Both the position numbers and the translations under genes were made by a program. From Neelides folsomi (lineage: Eukaryota; Arthropoda; Collembola; Neelipleona; Neelidae), in contig JAQGBZ010000024.1 of NCBI GenBank assembly GCA_034687125.1, positions 248,001 to 312,000 of the forward strand: a stretch of 64,000 nt of DNA, in the 5' to 3' direction. Shown piece by piece: positions 26,653 through 64,000 of the stretch. Every line of letters begins with the position of its first letter. Within the stretch, counting starts at the first letter, position 1. The notes under the pieces are model-generated. The model saw only the letters and a list, made by a program, of their open reading frames with translations, was not told the origin of the DNA and did not search any database.

Positions 26653-27865
26653 CTTGTGACTCAAAACAACTCAAAAAGTGTCGGCTTCCTTTCGTTTTAA
26701 TTACAAGTCATCCAGTCTTTTGTAATTAAAGCCAGGGGTTAAACAATCTTTATATACTCAATCAAATTCTCAAAATCAATTTGTCAAACAACGGGCATTT
26801 TTTGCCTTAAATCAAATCCTAAAGTTCAAAAACGAGACTTACGTTTTCTCTTATTAGGTTTAATTATTCTTTTTAAATTAAACTACGACTGCTGTATACT
26901 TCTCACTTTGTACACAAACTCTTCTTTCCTCTATATCTTTTACTTGTTTTGTCTTTCTCTTTAATCAAATTGTCTTGATTTAAAGTTCAACACTCTTTAA
27001 ATATGATGTTCTCATTATGTACTTTTTGTATAAAAACAACGATCGAATATCATTTTACGAAATTCTTACCGGCCATAACATTTTTTGAAATAAAATGAAA
27101 TCAGTATTTGAATTTGAGCATTAGTTATTTATTTTCTCAATTAATAAATTGGTAGTTATTGTATAAACGTTTCATACATAATCATATTTCTATTCTTTTA
27201 TAATTGGGTATAAAATCACGGGATCTTAGATAATGTTAATAATGATGATGAATCCAATAAGATCATACAAAGACGGGAAATGAATATTGTGATTATTATA
27301 AAATAATTCCAAAGTTAATTGACTACCTAATAAACATTATTAGGTAATTATAAGATGAAGGTGTAAAGAAAAGCTATTGAGTACTCTCATGCGTATTACA
27401 AACCAGGAACACAATGAGACTAATTTGTTGTATAGAGAACAATAACAAACATATAAATATACAGAGGAGTAAAATAAATATTAGAGACGTTGAAAAAACT
27501 TAACAATGAAAATCATCTTAATATACAGTTAAAGAGTATTTAATTGGACTTGTAATTAAATTTTCACGTTACCGATATAATAATTAGACTTTTACAGCAT
27601 TTAATAGTAGTAGATACAGAAATTGTTAAATTAAAAGGATTGAAGGTAATAAAGCTTTTAAGTGTGCTTTTAAGAACCTTTTTCCACGCTTGGTTGGAAA
27701 TGCTTGATCTAATGAATTACTTAATATAATGTTATATGATGAGATAAGCCCTACTGATTGCTCCTATCGTTAAAAATGTTTTTAAATAAATAGTATGACT
27801 TAATTTTAATGCATTTAATTGATGTACTTCAGTTGAATGAGAGAGGGGCAGAAAGGTCCTTCGAT
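26653..27865. other. Intergenic region between the cuticle-type gene and exportin-6
   Basis: AT-rich 3' flank shared by converging genes. Poly(A)-signal variants occur soon after the cuticle-type stop (attaaa near 26727), and a full aataaa lies near 27091. No other gene was seen. Confidence 0.45.
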
Positions 27866-30800
27866 TCACATCGACTTGAGATGGCTTCCTTCGGTTGGTG
27901 AGGTTTGAAGGACGCATTCTTCCATGAAGTAAAAGTAGCGGAGATCATCAATGAACTTACTGAGGGCTATCACGAAGCTCGGCATGTCGATCATATGATT
28001 GTTGTTTAAATTGGCCGAAGTCCCTCTGTTTTCATTGCTCCCTCCGCTGGCTTCTCCCATCATATCGTTACTGTTCGTCTCGGAAAATCCGGTGGGAAAT
28101 CGCATGGCCAAATTGTCCCTTTGAGGACCTTTGAGCAATGGGAAGTTGGTTGCAAGGAAATTTGGAATAAATTGTTCATAAAATTTAGGGAAATCCTCTC
28201 GGGCAATTTCCCAGAGAATGACAGACACTTCTTCCCGAAGAAGGTCATGAGACTTTTGAACAAGGACTTGAATAAGAACGGTTAGGAACTGATTGAGAAG
28301 TCTTGGATCCAATGTGGCAAGTTTGGTAAACAAATGATGTTTTTCATTCCATGACCCGAGAGTTTCAATGTTGAAACGAAAAACTTGAAATTCTGGTTGG
28401 AGAAAAGAATTTCCAATGCTTTGGAGAATTTGATCAAGGCGTTTGGTGGCCAATGCCTCTGTAGAATTCTGTCCCTGGTCGTTTTCTAATGAGGAGTTTC
28501 GAGCGATGAGGGCAGGGAAAAAATAATTCCACCTGTAATTGACCGCATCTCGGACTAGTTGGAAAAATGGTATTTTGAGGTCTGGTGAAGACCGCTGAGC
28601 TAAAATCGGATAAACGTGGTCGTAACAAAATGAGAGTGTGTCGGGAAGAAACTTCTTGAATGAAGGTGATGGATCTTTAACCATGAATTCCAGCATTTTT
28701 AAAAATCTAAAAAAATAATTTATAAACCGTTTAGTTAATAATATAAAATAAAACAAATAGGATATTGGAAAATGTTAAAAACATTATATCAAATCCAATT
28801 CATCAGGCACAGTAAATGGTGTAGTTATTCGAGTATTGTAAAATGTCATTACTTTTCAACTACAATTGAAGAAGGTTCAGTCTCACGAAGAAGATCATTA
28901 ATCAGATTTTGAGATGAGAAAATTTCAAGAAATCCTCTAATAGATTCTTCAAAAAATGAAGAACCGGATTGCTGGCGCAAAACTTCCATGATTTTCAAGA
29001 AAAAATTGAGTATTTCTTCACAAACAACTAAAATAACAAAAAAAGTTAAACAATTAAATGGTTTGTTTTCTAAATTAATCATAATTTACTATAAAGAGTT
29101 CATTTTAAGATTAAGTAAATAATCCTTCATACTCGATTTTTGAAGATAAGAGGCAGAAAGTCGTTGTAAAAATGGCACAAGGTCTTTCATCACTTCCCAT
29201 ACGATCTTCTTTGAATTTGCACATTCCGAAAGCAACATGTCAAGTTGATCGTTGAAGACATTTAAAATCAAAATGATCGAAGAGGGGCTTTCAGCAGATT
29301 GATACAATTCGTCTGTTAACGGTCTCATGTAAATTTTATAGAGTTCAGTTCTCCTCTCCCATTCCTGATTTGGAACATTTTGCCAAGGAAGAAGGAGCAA
29401 ACCCGCAACTGCTTTGTTCAACACACGGAATGTCTAAAAAAATAAACGATTGAATTTAGTTGAATTTTAAAGGAAATTACAATTAATTATAATAAATTGT
29501 ATATTTAATTTTTACATCAAAGTTCATTGTGCTTCTCAGAGTATGAATTTTTTCTACGAGAGCTTTAACTGATGGAATTTGAAAGAGATATTGGGTCCGG
29601 ACAGAGTTGACAATTGTTGAGAGAAGACTTGAAAGCGCTAAGACAATAGCATTAGGAATTAAGCCTCGATTCTCCAAAGAAAAAAAGACAAGCTCCACAA
29701 TGTGATTGAGCAATTCGTAAAACAATTGCAGATCAGCTGGATTCATCTCAGCTAATACAACTTCAGAATGAAAACGGGCAAGCCAGTAACACCACGTTTT
29801 CAACGAATAAATAATTTCACAGTTCCTGTTGAATTACAAATTATTAATATGATTTATATTAAATATAGAAAACTCAATCAATTATAAATATAATTAAAGT
29901 TAATAATGAAAACTTACGCATGGACAATGACTTCGGGATTCTTTACATTATAATATTTTTTTGAAAATACAGCAATGCCGACCAATTGCTGAAACAAGGA
30001 TTTTCCAAGTTCAATTTCTTGCTTGAATACATCTCCATAAAATATATTTGCGATTCTGGTCAAAAAAGAATTTCATTAATTACACATTAAATAAAGAATT
30101 AATTCAAAATATCAAGGAATGAATTACAAATCAAAAATTGGAAATAAATGTATGCAAATAAAAAGTATTCCAATTAACTTTAAATACCTCCCAACAAGTT
30201 GAACAATGAAATTAAAATGTTCCACTTCAACTGTGTTTTCAATTCGCATGACAGGTTTTGATGCGTCGTGATATGATTGAAGATCATGATAAAATCTGCA
30301 TGATTCAGTCCAAGTAGAGGTCTAAATGAGAAAGATTTCAAAAGTATTATTCATCAAAAGTGGAATTGGATCTAAATTGGATTAAATGAAATTGAAATTG
30401 GGAATTGGAATGTCCAACTAACCACCATGAGTAAAGAATCATTTGGAAGTAATTCTCCAATTTTGACCAGAATGTCAATATTCCGCATGAGTGAAGGCAC
30501 TTCCGATTCGTCGTCTTCTTCCGTATCAAAACACTCTTCAAGGAGCGGCTGAAACTTCACAGTGCTCTGAACGATTCCGGTGGCGAGGTTCAAAAAAGGT
30601 TGTTTGTAATTTTCCAAGAAATCGTCTCGAGTATTCGTCAATATTTGAACATAATCGAGAAGTCGAGCCCAAATTTCCAGGCTTTCGTAATATAAATGAG
30701 TTTTTGACTGCCTGAAGGTAAACGGAAGGAGAAGACCCATGAAATTCATTCCAGCGGCATCAGTGAAGCGGAAAAAATGTCCACTTGTAATCAAGCACAG

Positions 30801-32304
30801 AAATTCCACTACTTTTTCCATATACCTGAAATATCACAAAGTAAATCTTATAAAATTATATTCACAAAGTTAATAAAATATAATAAAGTCAATAAAATTG
30901 ATCACGTGAAATTACTCGTTTTGAAGCATGTGAACGGGAACTCGTAAAATCTTTTGAAGTAAATCAAGTGAGAAATTAACAATGAATTTCATTTGGTCGT
31001 CGAATTCTTTCGGAAAAAATTTTCGATAAAGGAGCTCGTTGAGTGCAGACATGGCCATTATTGATTGTTTCGTATCAGAAAATCCCTTAAGAAAAATGAA
31101 CAATTAATTAGATTTTGCATAAATTCTAAGGTCTAACAATAAGACTATTATCTTTAATATAAATATCTGATGTATTTTAATAATAAAATAAATAATTTTT
31201 AAAAATACCGGCGAATTGAATATTCCCAGAGAATACTGACAAATCACACGAACAAAGTCAAGAGTAAATGGAATAGATTTTTGTTCAACGTTAGAATTTA
31301 AAATAATTCCGTCGAATGGAATCCAGGAACAGTATTGGGCCGTCGTATCGAGAGCTAAATTGACAATTTCACTCAATTGAGTATTCACCGGAGGCAGATT
31401 CTCAGAATTTTCAGGATCCGTGCATTCGAGATGTTGTCTGATACGAAGAGTCATCTCTTCCTTTTCTTTGATCGCAGACACCAGGATTTCTAAATAATGA
31501 ATATTTAAAATAAGTTACGAAAAAGTCTAATTTAATTAAATTTTATATTTAATTCGATGAAAATATTTGTTAAAATTTTTATTTCGCCCTTACTGTGAAG
31601 GAATTCAAATATACGTTGCATCTCTTGAACCAAATGATATTTGATCTCAATCCGTCTCTGTGTGCTGATTTCATCTTTCGCATTTGGCCACTCTTCAGAA
31701 ATTGTTTTGAGAAACATCAGACCAAGAACTAATGTGTCGTTGCCAGATAAAAGCTAGAATATGACAAATCACCAATGAGTAAGCTGATTTATAATTCTCA
31801 ATTATTGAATAAACGTATTCAAAAAAATATTTTAAAATAAGTATATTCCATATTCATAATATTATGGACTTTGATTATAAAATAAAGTACTTGATAAACA
31901 TTCGTGAAAAAGTCTGGATATTGATTTGGCCATGAGAATTTCCCAATATCGGTAATGAGTTTGACTATTTTGTTTCTAATGAACGGAGGGCTTTTCCCAG
32001 GCGGAGGCAAACTCTGATCGTGTGACAGGAACGTAAAAATTGCATTTTTAAGTTCGTTTTGCTCTCCTTGACTCATTGTAATCCATCTGGTCCGAATTGT
32101 AGTTTCGATGATTCTAATTGAATACATCGAAACAAAATGATTTCGAGCAGGAGATGAGAGGAAATACATGGCCTGCTTCCAACTCTCCGATTGCTTTGTG
32201 AATGAATCCAACATGACCTCAAGTTCACGTTTCCGGTCATTGGTGGTTTGTTGTGAGAAGAATTCATTCAGACAAACTTCTAAATTTTTCCTATTTTCCT
32301 CCAT
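27866..32304 (-). CDS. XPO6: Exportin-6
   Basis: Nuclear export receptor of the importin-beta family that carries actin-profilin out of the nucleus with Ran-GTP. Eleven coding exons: 31891-32304, 31594-31753, 31209-31489, 30916-31085, 30423-30825, 30188-30321, 29918-30055, 29516-29825, 29133-29433, 28853-29027 and 27866-28706. All phases agree and give 1108 residues; human XPO6 is 1125. The N-terminal importin-beta-like region (about residues 30-130) has MYSIRIIETTIRTRW and FIRNKIVKLITDIG, matching human FIRNKLCKVIVDIG. Other matches are an acidic EEDDESE loop, LLLPWQNVPN, SFLQPEFQVF and QVLVQKSHDLLREE. The C-terminus FIDDLRYF matches human LVNDLRYY. The ATG directly follows a splice acceptor (aactgtag), so the 5' leader is spliced; a donor at 32408 (gaag/gttaaat) is a candidate partner. 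Confidence 0.96.
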
Positions 32305-32906
32305 CTACAGTTAAAATAACCAAGGAATTTATTATAATCGATTAATTTAGAATACCAAATAAAAAATAAATGCTATACAATAAACAATTAAATAAATTAT
32401 ATTTAACCTTCAGTCTCAACGTCCGTGACTCCTTAAAAGCTCTTTAAATATTCTTAAAATGCCATTTCACTTTCCAGATCCATCCCTTTAATTAGTTAAA
32501 GAGGGCCTAAAATAAAATAAATGGATGGTGAAAAGCGTAAAGTCCATGAATAAAAATAGCTATAATTGATTAATCCACTCTGTTGAAATAATGGATGCTT
32601 ACTTTAATTAAACAATAATGGTAAGTAAATATTGAAGTGCTTAAAGATAATTTAAATCAAAATTGAGTTTAAAACAGGGGAATTAACACGTTTTTTTTAA
32701 TTATTTAAAGCCAAGTCGTGATACTTCACTTGAATTTAGATTTAGAATGAAAAAGAGCTTTTTGTTCCTGGGCACTGGTGGGATTTGAAAAGAGCGGTTG
32801 TGAGGATTGTGAATTTGTGTGTTGCTCAATTTGCAGATTCTGGCAGAATTGAACCCTAAACTACAAATCCTCATTTTTTGATTGAACAATTAAAATTTAA
32901 ATAAAA
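32305..32906. promoter_or_regulatory. Head-to-head promoter region of XPO6 and NDUFA6
   Basis: 602 bases separate the two divergent start codons. On the XPO6 side, a minus-strand acceptor at 32305-32306 and a donor at 32408 suggest a leader intron of about 100 bases. On the NDUFA6 side, 32740-32870 is GC-richer and probably transcribed leader. No TATA box was obvious for either gene, as usual for shared housekeeping promoters. Confidence 0.5.
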
Positions 32907-33650
32907 ATGGCCTGTTCCGGAAGCTCTGGATCAAAGGTGGCCACAACAGTTATTCGGAATGTTAAGCCCATTTTGTCTTTAGATAAAACAGATTCGAAAA
33001 GAAGAGTTCTCAACTTGTATAAAGCTTGGTATCGCTACTGCCCCGAAATGGGTTAGATAAATAATATTTTTAAACGCACTTAATGTTATATAACCACCAT
33101 TATCCTAATCATTACTTATATTTAATTTTATTGATATTGGTCGAACATTTATTTATTGTTTTAATTTAGTTCACAGGTATAAAATTCCACGATCGATCGA
33201 TCAGTGCAGAGTGCAGCTGAGAAAGGAATTCTATAAAAACAAGAATGTACAAGACATTCGCGTAATTGACCTCCTCGTGATCAAGGTTTGGGATGTTACA
33301 CTTTATTTACTACGATTAATAATAATTTAATGAATCATTATTATTTACACTAAAATACATTCAAGTATATTTACCCACTCGTTGTGTCGTAGTTCGTAGT
33401 TGTTCCAAAGTATGCGTATGCTTTTATATTTTATAAGGGCGGAAATGGAAAATTACTAAACGATATGCGAATGGGTTTATGGGATTACAATATTTTAATA
33501 TTAATAAATTGTTCTATTTAGGGACAAATGGAACTTAAAGAGACTGTGGAATTCTGGAAGCAAAAAAGCCATCTAATGAATTACTTCAAGGAAACAATTG
33601 AACCGAAGCCCAAAGGATTTTTGTCCAAATTTCTCGCTGGCCACGAATAG
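32907..33650 (+). CDS. NDUFA6: NADH dehydrogenase 1 alpha subcomplex subunit 6 (LYR protein)
   Basis: Accessory subunit of mitochondrial complex I, also called B14 or LYRM6, which binds the acyl carrier protein in the matrix arm. Exons 32907-33051, 33170-33285 and 33522-33650 give 129 residues, close to the human length. The LYR motif is plain in [11 protein letters not shown] (about residues 31-41), with the family variant LYK. Conserved [18 protein letters not shown] and a helix with [11 protein letters not shown] follow. The stop is followed by AATAAA at 33740. The ATG is chosen because the ORF has stops upstream and the length fits. It shares a divergent promoter with XPO6. Confidence 0.95.
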
Positions 33651-33739
33651 CCGAGTCAATGTCTTAGAACTTGTAAATTACTTATATATTATTTAGAATG
33701 CTTTAGAAAAAATGAAGACAATGTAACAAAATTATGATT

Positions 33740-33745
33740 AATAAA
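33740..33745 (+). terminator. NDUFA6 poly(A) signal
   Basis: AATAAA 90 bases after the NDUFA6 stop codon, in a fitting position for 3' end formation. Confidence 0.6.
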
Positions 33746-33795
33746 TAGATTTTATGAATGTTATATTCTAAACAAAACAATGAAATTTTTTTCAA

Positions 33796-33815
33796 TATCA
33801 TATCATATCATATCA
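33796..33815. repeat. Pentanucleotide microsatellite (tatca)4
   Basis: Four exact tandem copies of tatca, followed by a degenerate fifth, just beyond the NDUFA6 3' end. Confidence 0.85.
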
Positions 33816-33819
33816 TACC

Positions 33820-36800
33820 AGAAACTACTTTTAATATGGTTTATTTTGGTTAGATTCACTCAATTGAATTGAAGAAATTTTAATATATTTTTACTCTCGT
33901 TTTCAATTATTAGTCAGAAAATTACATTTTTAATTCCATGTAATATTCTGTTCTCCAATGAAAGAAATACCTAATCGTTTATAAACATAAAATAACAATA
34001 TAATAAGTCAAGATTGGTTCATGGTTTACAGGTATAAAGTTCAAGATTTGAGTCTCATAGCATGACAATAATTGAAACCCCTAGGGTAGCTTTCAGTTTT
34101 CGATCATTAAATAATTTATGCATTGAAAATTGTTATTTAATATCTAATTAGCAATCGATAGTGCTTTCAAAGTTAACAATTCAATTTCAAAAGATAGGTA
34201 TCTCTTTATTAGTTTAGATTTTGATTACAGAAGGTATCTTGTATTTATTTTATGTAATGGTATATTCTAAGATATTTATTTCTTGCATATTTACACGTTT
34301 AAGATAAAACAACCTTTATTTAAACAACTAAAGGTATTATTATTTAAAATTATTTAATGTTTAATATCCTAGATGTCTAAAATGTAGTTCTACGAGTGTA
34401 TACTACTATGGGTAAATATCTATTATCTAAATGTAAGTACTATATTTTATAATGATCCATTCACTGACGTTGTTTGTTCGCTCTTGTTTTCTCCTTCAGC
34501 CTTCAGGGGCTCCGATTGATTGCCCCGAATAATACCTCATGAATAATCCACAAGTAAATTCAATACATTAACTTACATTTTCCCTTTTTCTCATCAAATT
34601 AGGATGAAGGGCCATAATGTGTTTTCTCTATTCGCTTCTCCGCTTCCCTCCTCGATTGTTTGTACTTATACTTCACTTTTACGTTGATGTCATGAGTCCT
34701 CTTCTGTCCCTCCGGATTTAGATAATAAAATAAAAGCTCCTCTCGCTTCCGTCTAAATTGTCCTATACATCTACGTATGTACTAATGTGGACTTTGTTCG
34801 GTCGCCCAACCGTTTCGTCGGGAGATGGAAAGAATCGATCCACCTTTGCCTTCCCTTTCTTCAACATCTTTGGGATGAAAAGGAGAAAAATTGACTCAGC
34901 GACCACTTGACTTGTTCCATTATTTCCCTCATCTCTCCTTGATATAACATTTATTTATATAAAAGTTGCTTCTTTTATATGGCTATATTGACCGACTTAT
35001 AAAATTATAATATTTATTACTGGACGCGTATAATATTATACAGAAATGCCACGAATTTTTATAAGATGTTACAAGACTGTCTCTTTATGATACGTCAATT
35101 TGTCCATTGAGATGGCTTGCAATGTTAATTTATTCCCTTTGAGTGATATGATGACAAAGATGTTGAATATAGATATAAGCTTTGAAATAAATATCCCCAC
35201 TTCTCTTTTGAAGTCCCACAGAAATATCAAAATACAAAGTAAACACTTTACATTGTTTTTAGAATTTTAGATATTTCATGGTCGCTTCCTATGAAAGTGC
35301 GTAAATGTTGGTCTAGACATAAAGCTTTTACAAAGTCATGAATTCGTAATCAAATCATCAAATCAGGAATGAGATTCGAAAGCTATACACTTTATACTAT
35401 AATAATAATATAGCGAATGTGCTAACCTTTGAAGCCTTTGAAGCAACGAATCTGTTCATATATAACTAAATCCTTTCATAAAGTGGAAAGACTGAAAATG
35501 AATGTTTTAGTTTCATTTTGGACTTTTACAATTGTTAGAACTTTGAAGCATAAACAAAGAGCGAATAAAAACAAAACTTTATAAAAAATTGCTGACAAGA
35601 TGTAAAAAGCTTAAGGTTTTTTTTCTCAATGCATGTATGTAAGTAATTTCATAAAGTGTTTAGCTCTTTACATCAATTTAATTATGCTTTTTTTTTTCAG
35701 AAAAAGGAAGTGAAGTATGAAACTACAGATAGCTGAAATATTAGATATGTTCTGTACCATACTCTAGACTATAGAGTAGTGTAGCAAATAAAAAGAACGA
35801 AGGATGAGAAATAAGAAAAACTTTGTGGCTGTTGACACTTGAGAGATATTATGCTTACTTATCGTTAGAATGAAAATATAAAATCTAACAAGATCTTAAG
35901 AGGAGGATCAAGGAAGGCCCAAGCAGCATCATGTTATACTCGAATTGAGCCAAAGTTCCCTTAAGTATGAAACTTTAACCATTTCCCAATAAATTTTATG
36001 TAATAATGAAGATTTGATTAAGATTAAGCTGAAAGAGAAACTTGGAAATCCTGCAATTACTATGATAAAGTGAAGGAAGACGAAAAGACAGTATAATAGT
36101 TTTAATGGACTCGTAAGCCGACTCTGAATAGATCAATTTTGCCAAATGAAAAAGAGTTTGGTTTCATGAGAGGAGAACGGATTTTATTCTACTACAGGTC
36201 TGTGAGAGTTACACGAAGAGGAAAAAGAATCCTTCACCGGCCTTACAATTAGAATTAAATTAGAAATTAAGTTTAAGGTCCTTCGTGAATGAAAAGATGA
36301 ACCAGAGGAGACTCAAATGAACACGTGCCGAATTTTTATTATTATTGAATTGTCGAAATTGAATCAGAAACAGTTTTCAGAGAAGTCAAGGGCTTGTCAT
36401 TTTCATTTGCTGTTGGTCGTTTGGGGCTGTTCGTACATTTACTTCTCCGTTGGCTCTTCCTGGTCCAAATTTCAGGCCCGTCCGTGCTTAAATACAATCA
36501 TGTAGAGTCAATTGAAGGCAAGTGGTGAGTGAATAGCGATTAAATTAAAGATTCTCCTCCTTTCCCCTTCTTCCATTCCATTCCATTTTATATTGAAGAT
36601 GTTGATGAGGAACGGCCGTCTCACTCTCCTCTTTTTTTTACTATAATATATTTATTATAATATAAGAAGTGTTCTTAAAGAATCTTGAGAGCTCAAGATC
36701 TTAAAACACTCCTTAAGTCCTTCACAAGCATTTCGAACATACTCGAATAAATAATTGTATTTATATTATAATATTTTAGTATTCTGTAGCAGAATCTTAT

Positions 36801-37332
36801 ATACTCTCCCGTCGTTGAACCAATGCAGTACGCGGATTTTGGAACTTGATTTAGATTAACATAGTTATAATCTATATAGAAATTAAAATGTGTTAATCTA
36901 AATCAAGTTCCAAAGCCCGCGTACTGCATTGGTTCAACGACAAGAGAGTAAGTGTTTAAAACGAAGAGAGGTTCAAGTAATTGGTTTTTTAATTGAGGAC
37001 ACTCTGATCGTAATTTCCATTTGTGACTAGATAGCTCACTAAAAGTAAACCCCATTCTCATTTCAAAACAGCTCTCCAAAGAGCCAGAGACGGTTTTACG
37101 AACGAAGAGTCAAAACTGGAGAATCAAATAGATAAAGAGACAAAGTGTAACTTAAAGTGAATAACAAATGAGCAGAGGAGTTACAATCAAGTCAGCTAGA
37201 TTTAACAATTATAACAGGACAGAGAATTAAATTAAAGTCAAAATTAACAATAATAGTAAATTAGGATTTTCTTCTTCCTTAACGTTTATGATTATTAATT
37301 AGACTGTTTGTATTTCTGGTTTAAATAAGTTC
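33820..37332. other. Intergenic region downstream of NDUFA6 and of the myosin gene
   Basis: Converging 3' flanks. Apart from the microsatellite at 33796 and the hairpin MITE at 36802-36950, no gene is supported. A GC-richer stretch at about 34480-34920 has no matching protein. The open frame 36317-36505 is short and unrecognised. Confidence 0.4.
36802..36950. mobile_element. Hairpin MITE with long inverted repeats and TA ends
   Basis: Left arm 36804-36862 and right arm 36891-36948 are nearly perfect inverted copies (about 57 bases, only a few mismatches, for example ctctcccgtcg against ctctcttgtcg). They surround a loop of about 28 AT-rich bases. Both ends are flanked by TA (36802-36803 and 36949-36950), the target duplication of Tc1/mariner-type elements. 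There is no coding capacity. Transcribed, it would fold into a long hairpin. Confidence 0.8.
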
Positions 37333-63891
<26,559 letters not shown>

Positions 63892-64000
63892 CTGAAATGA
63901 GAAATCATGATTAAAGAAAATGGTAATTTACATTGGCTTTAAAGAATCCTAGTAAAAACCTCATCGCCTGTCCATATTTGATAGCTTCATAAAGAATATT

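Noticed and set aside
63892..64000. Possible additional Mhc exon at the window end
   Set aside because: Translation on the minus strand does not give the expected residues before RENQSMLIT, and no splice pair fits; treated as intron.

Overview
This window is eukaryotic nuclear DNA, AT-rich, with many short GT-AG introns. The gene content is animal. It includes one muscle myosin heavy chain gene with tandem mutually exclusive exons, an arthropod arrangement, and a short secreted protein rich in Ala, Pro and Tyr that looks cuticular. I read it as an arthropod, probably a springtail or a crustacean rather than a higher insect; the species cannot be fixed from sequence alone. Published work says the salmon louse lost these alternative myosin exons, so that lineage is unlikely.

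Layout. 1-2342 (-): 5' half of a fatty acid synthase gene, cut by the window start. 2343-7405: non-coding, with one GC-richer patch at about 4060-4820. 7406-9566: a Merlin-type DNA transposon with repeat-rich terminal inverted repeats, a 9-bp target duplication and a broken transposase. 11200-12274 (+): ZFAND1. 12653-13609 (+): TMEM223. 13994-14948 (-): MGST3-like. 15.1-25.9 kb: gene-poor. 26004-26652 (+): small secreted cuticle-type protein with a clear TATA box. 27866-32304 (-): complete exportin-6. 32907-33650 (+): NDUFA6, head to head with exportin-6. 33.7-37.3 kb: intergenic, with a 149-bp hairpin MITE. 37333-63891 (-): the muscle myosin heavy chain gene, whose N-terminal exons lie beyond the window end.

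The myosin gene is the centrepiece. Going 5' to 3' on the minus strand it has two alternative P-loop/loop-1 exons, five alternative copies equivalent to Drosophila exon 7, two relay exons, two loop-2 exons, two converter exons and two alternative C-terminal exons. All copies within a cluster keep the same phase. Both converter exons need GC-AG donors. The first rod exon is extended upstream in frame by 29 codons beginning with ATG, next to a GC-rich tract; I infer an internal start for a headless rod protein like Drosophila myosin rod protein.

Exon boundaries were assigned by hand from splice consensus, reading phase and family similarity. Full models were checked for frame: ZFAND1 288 aa, TMEM223 234 aa, MGST3-like 174 aa, cuticle-type protein 104 aa, exportin-6 1108 aa, NDUFA6 129 aa. 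No database search was run.
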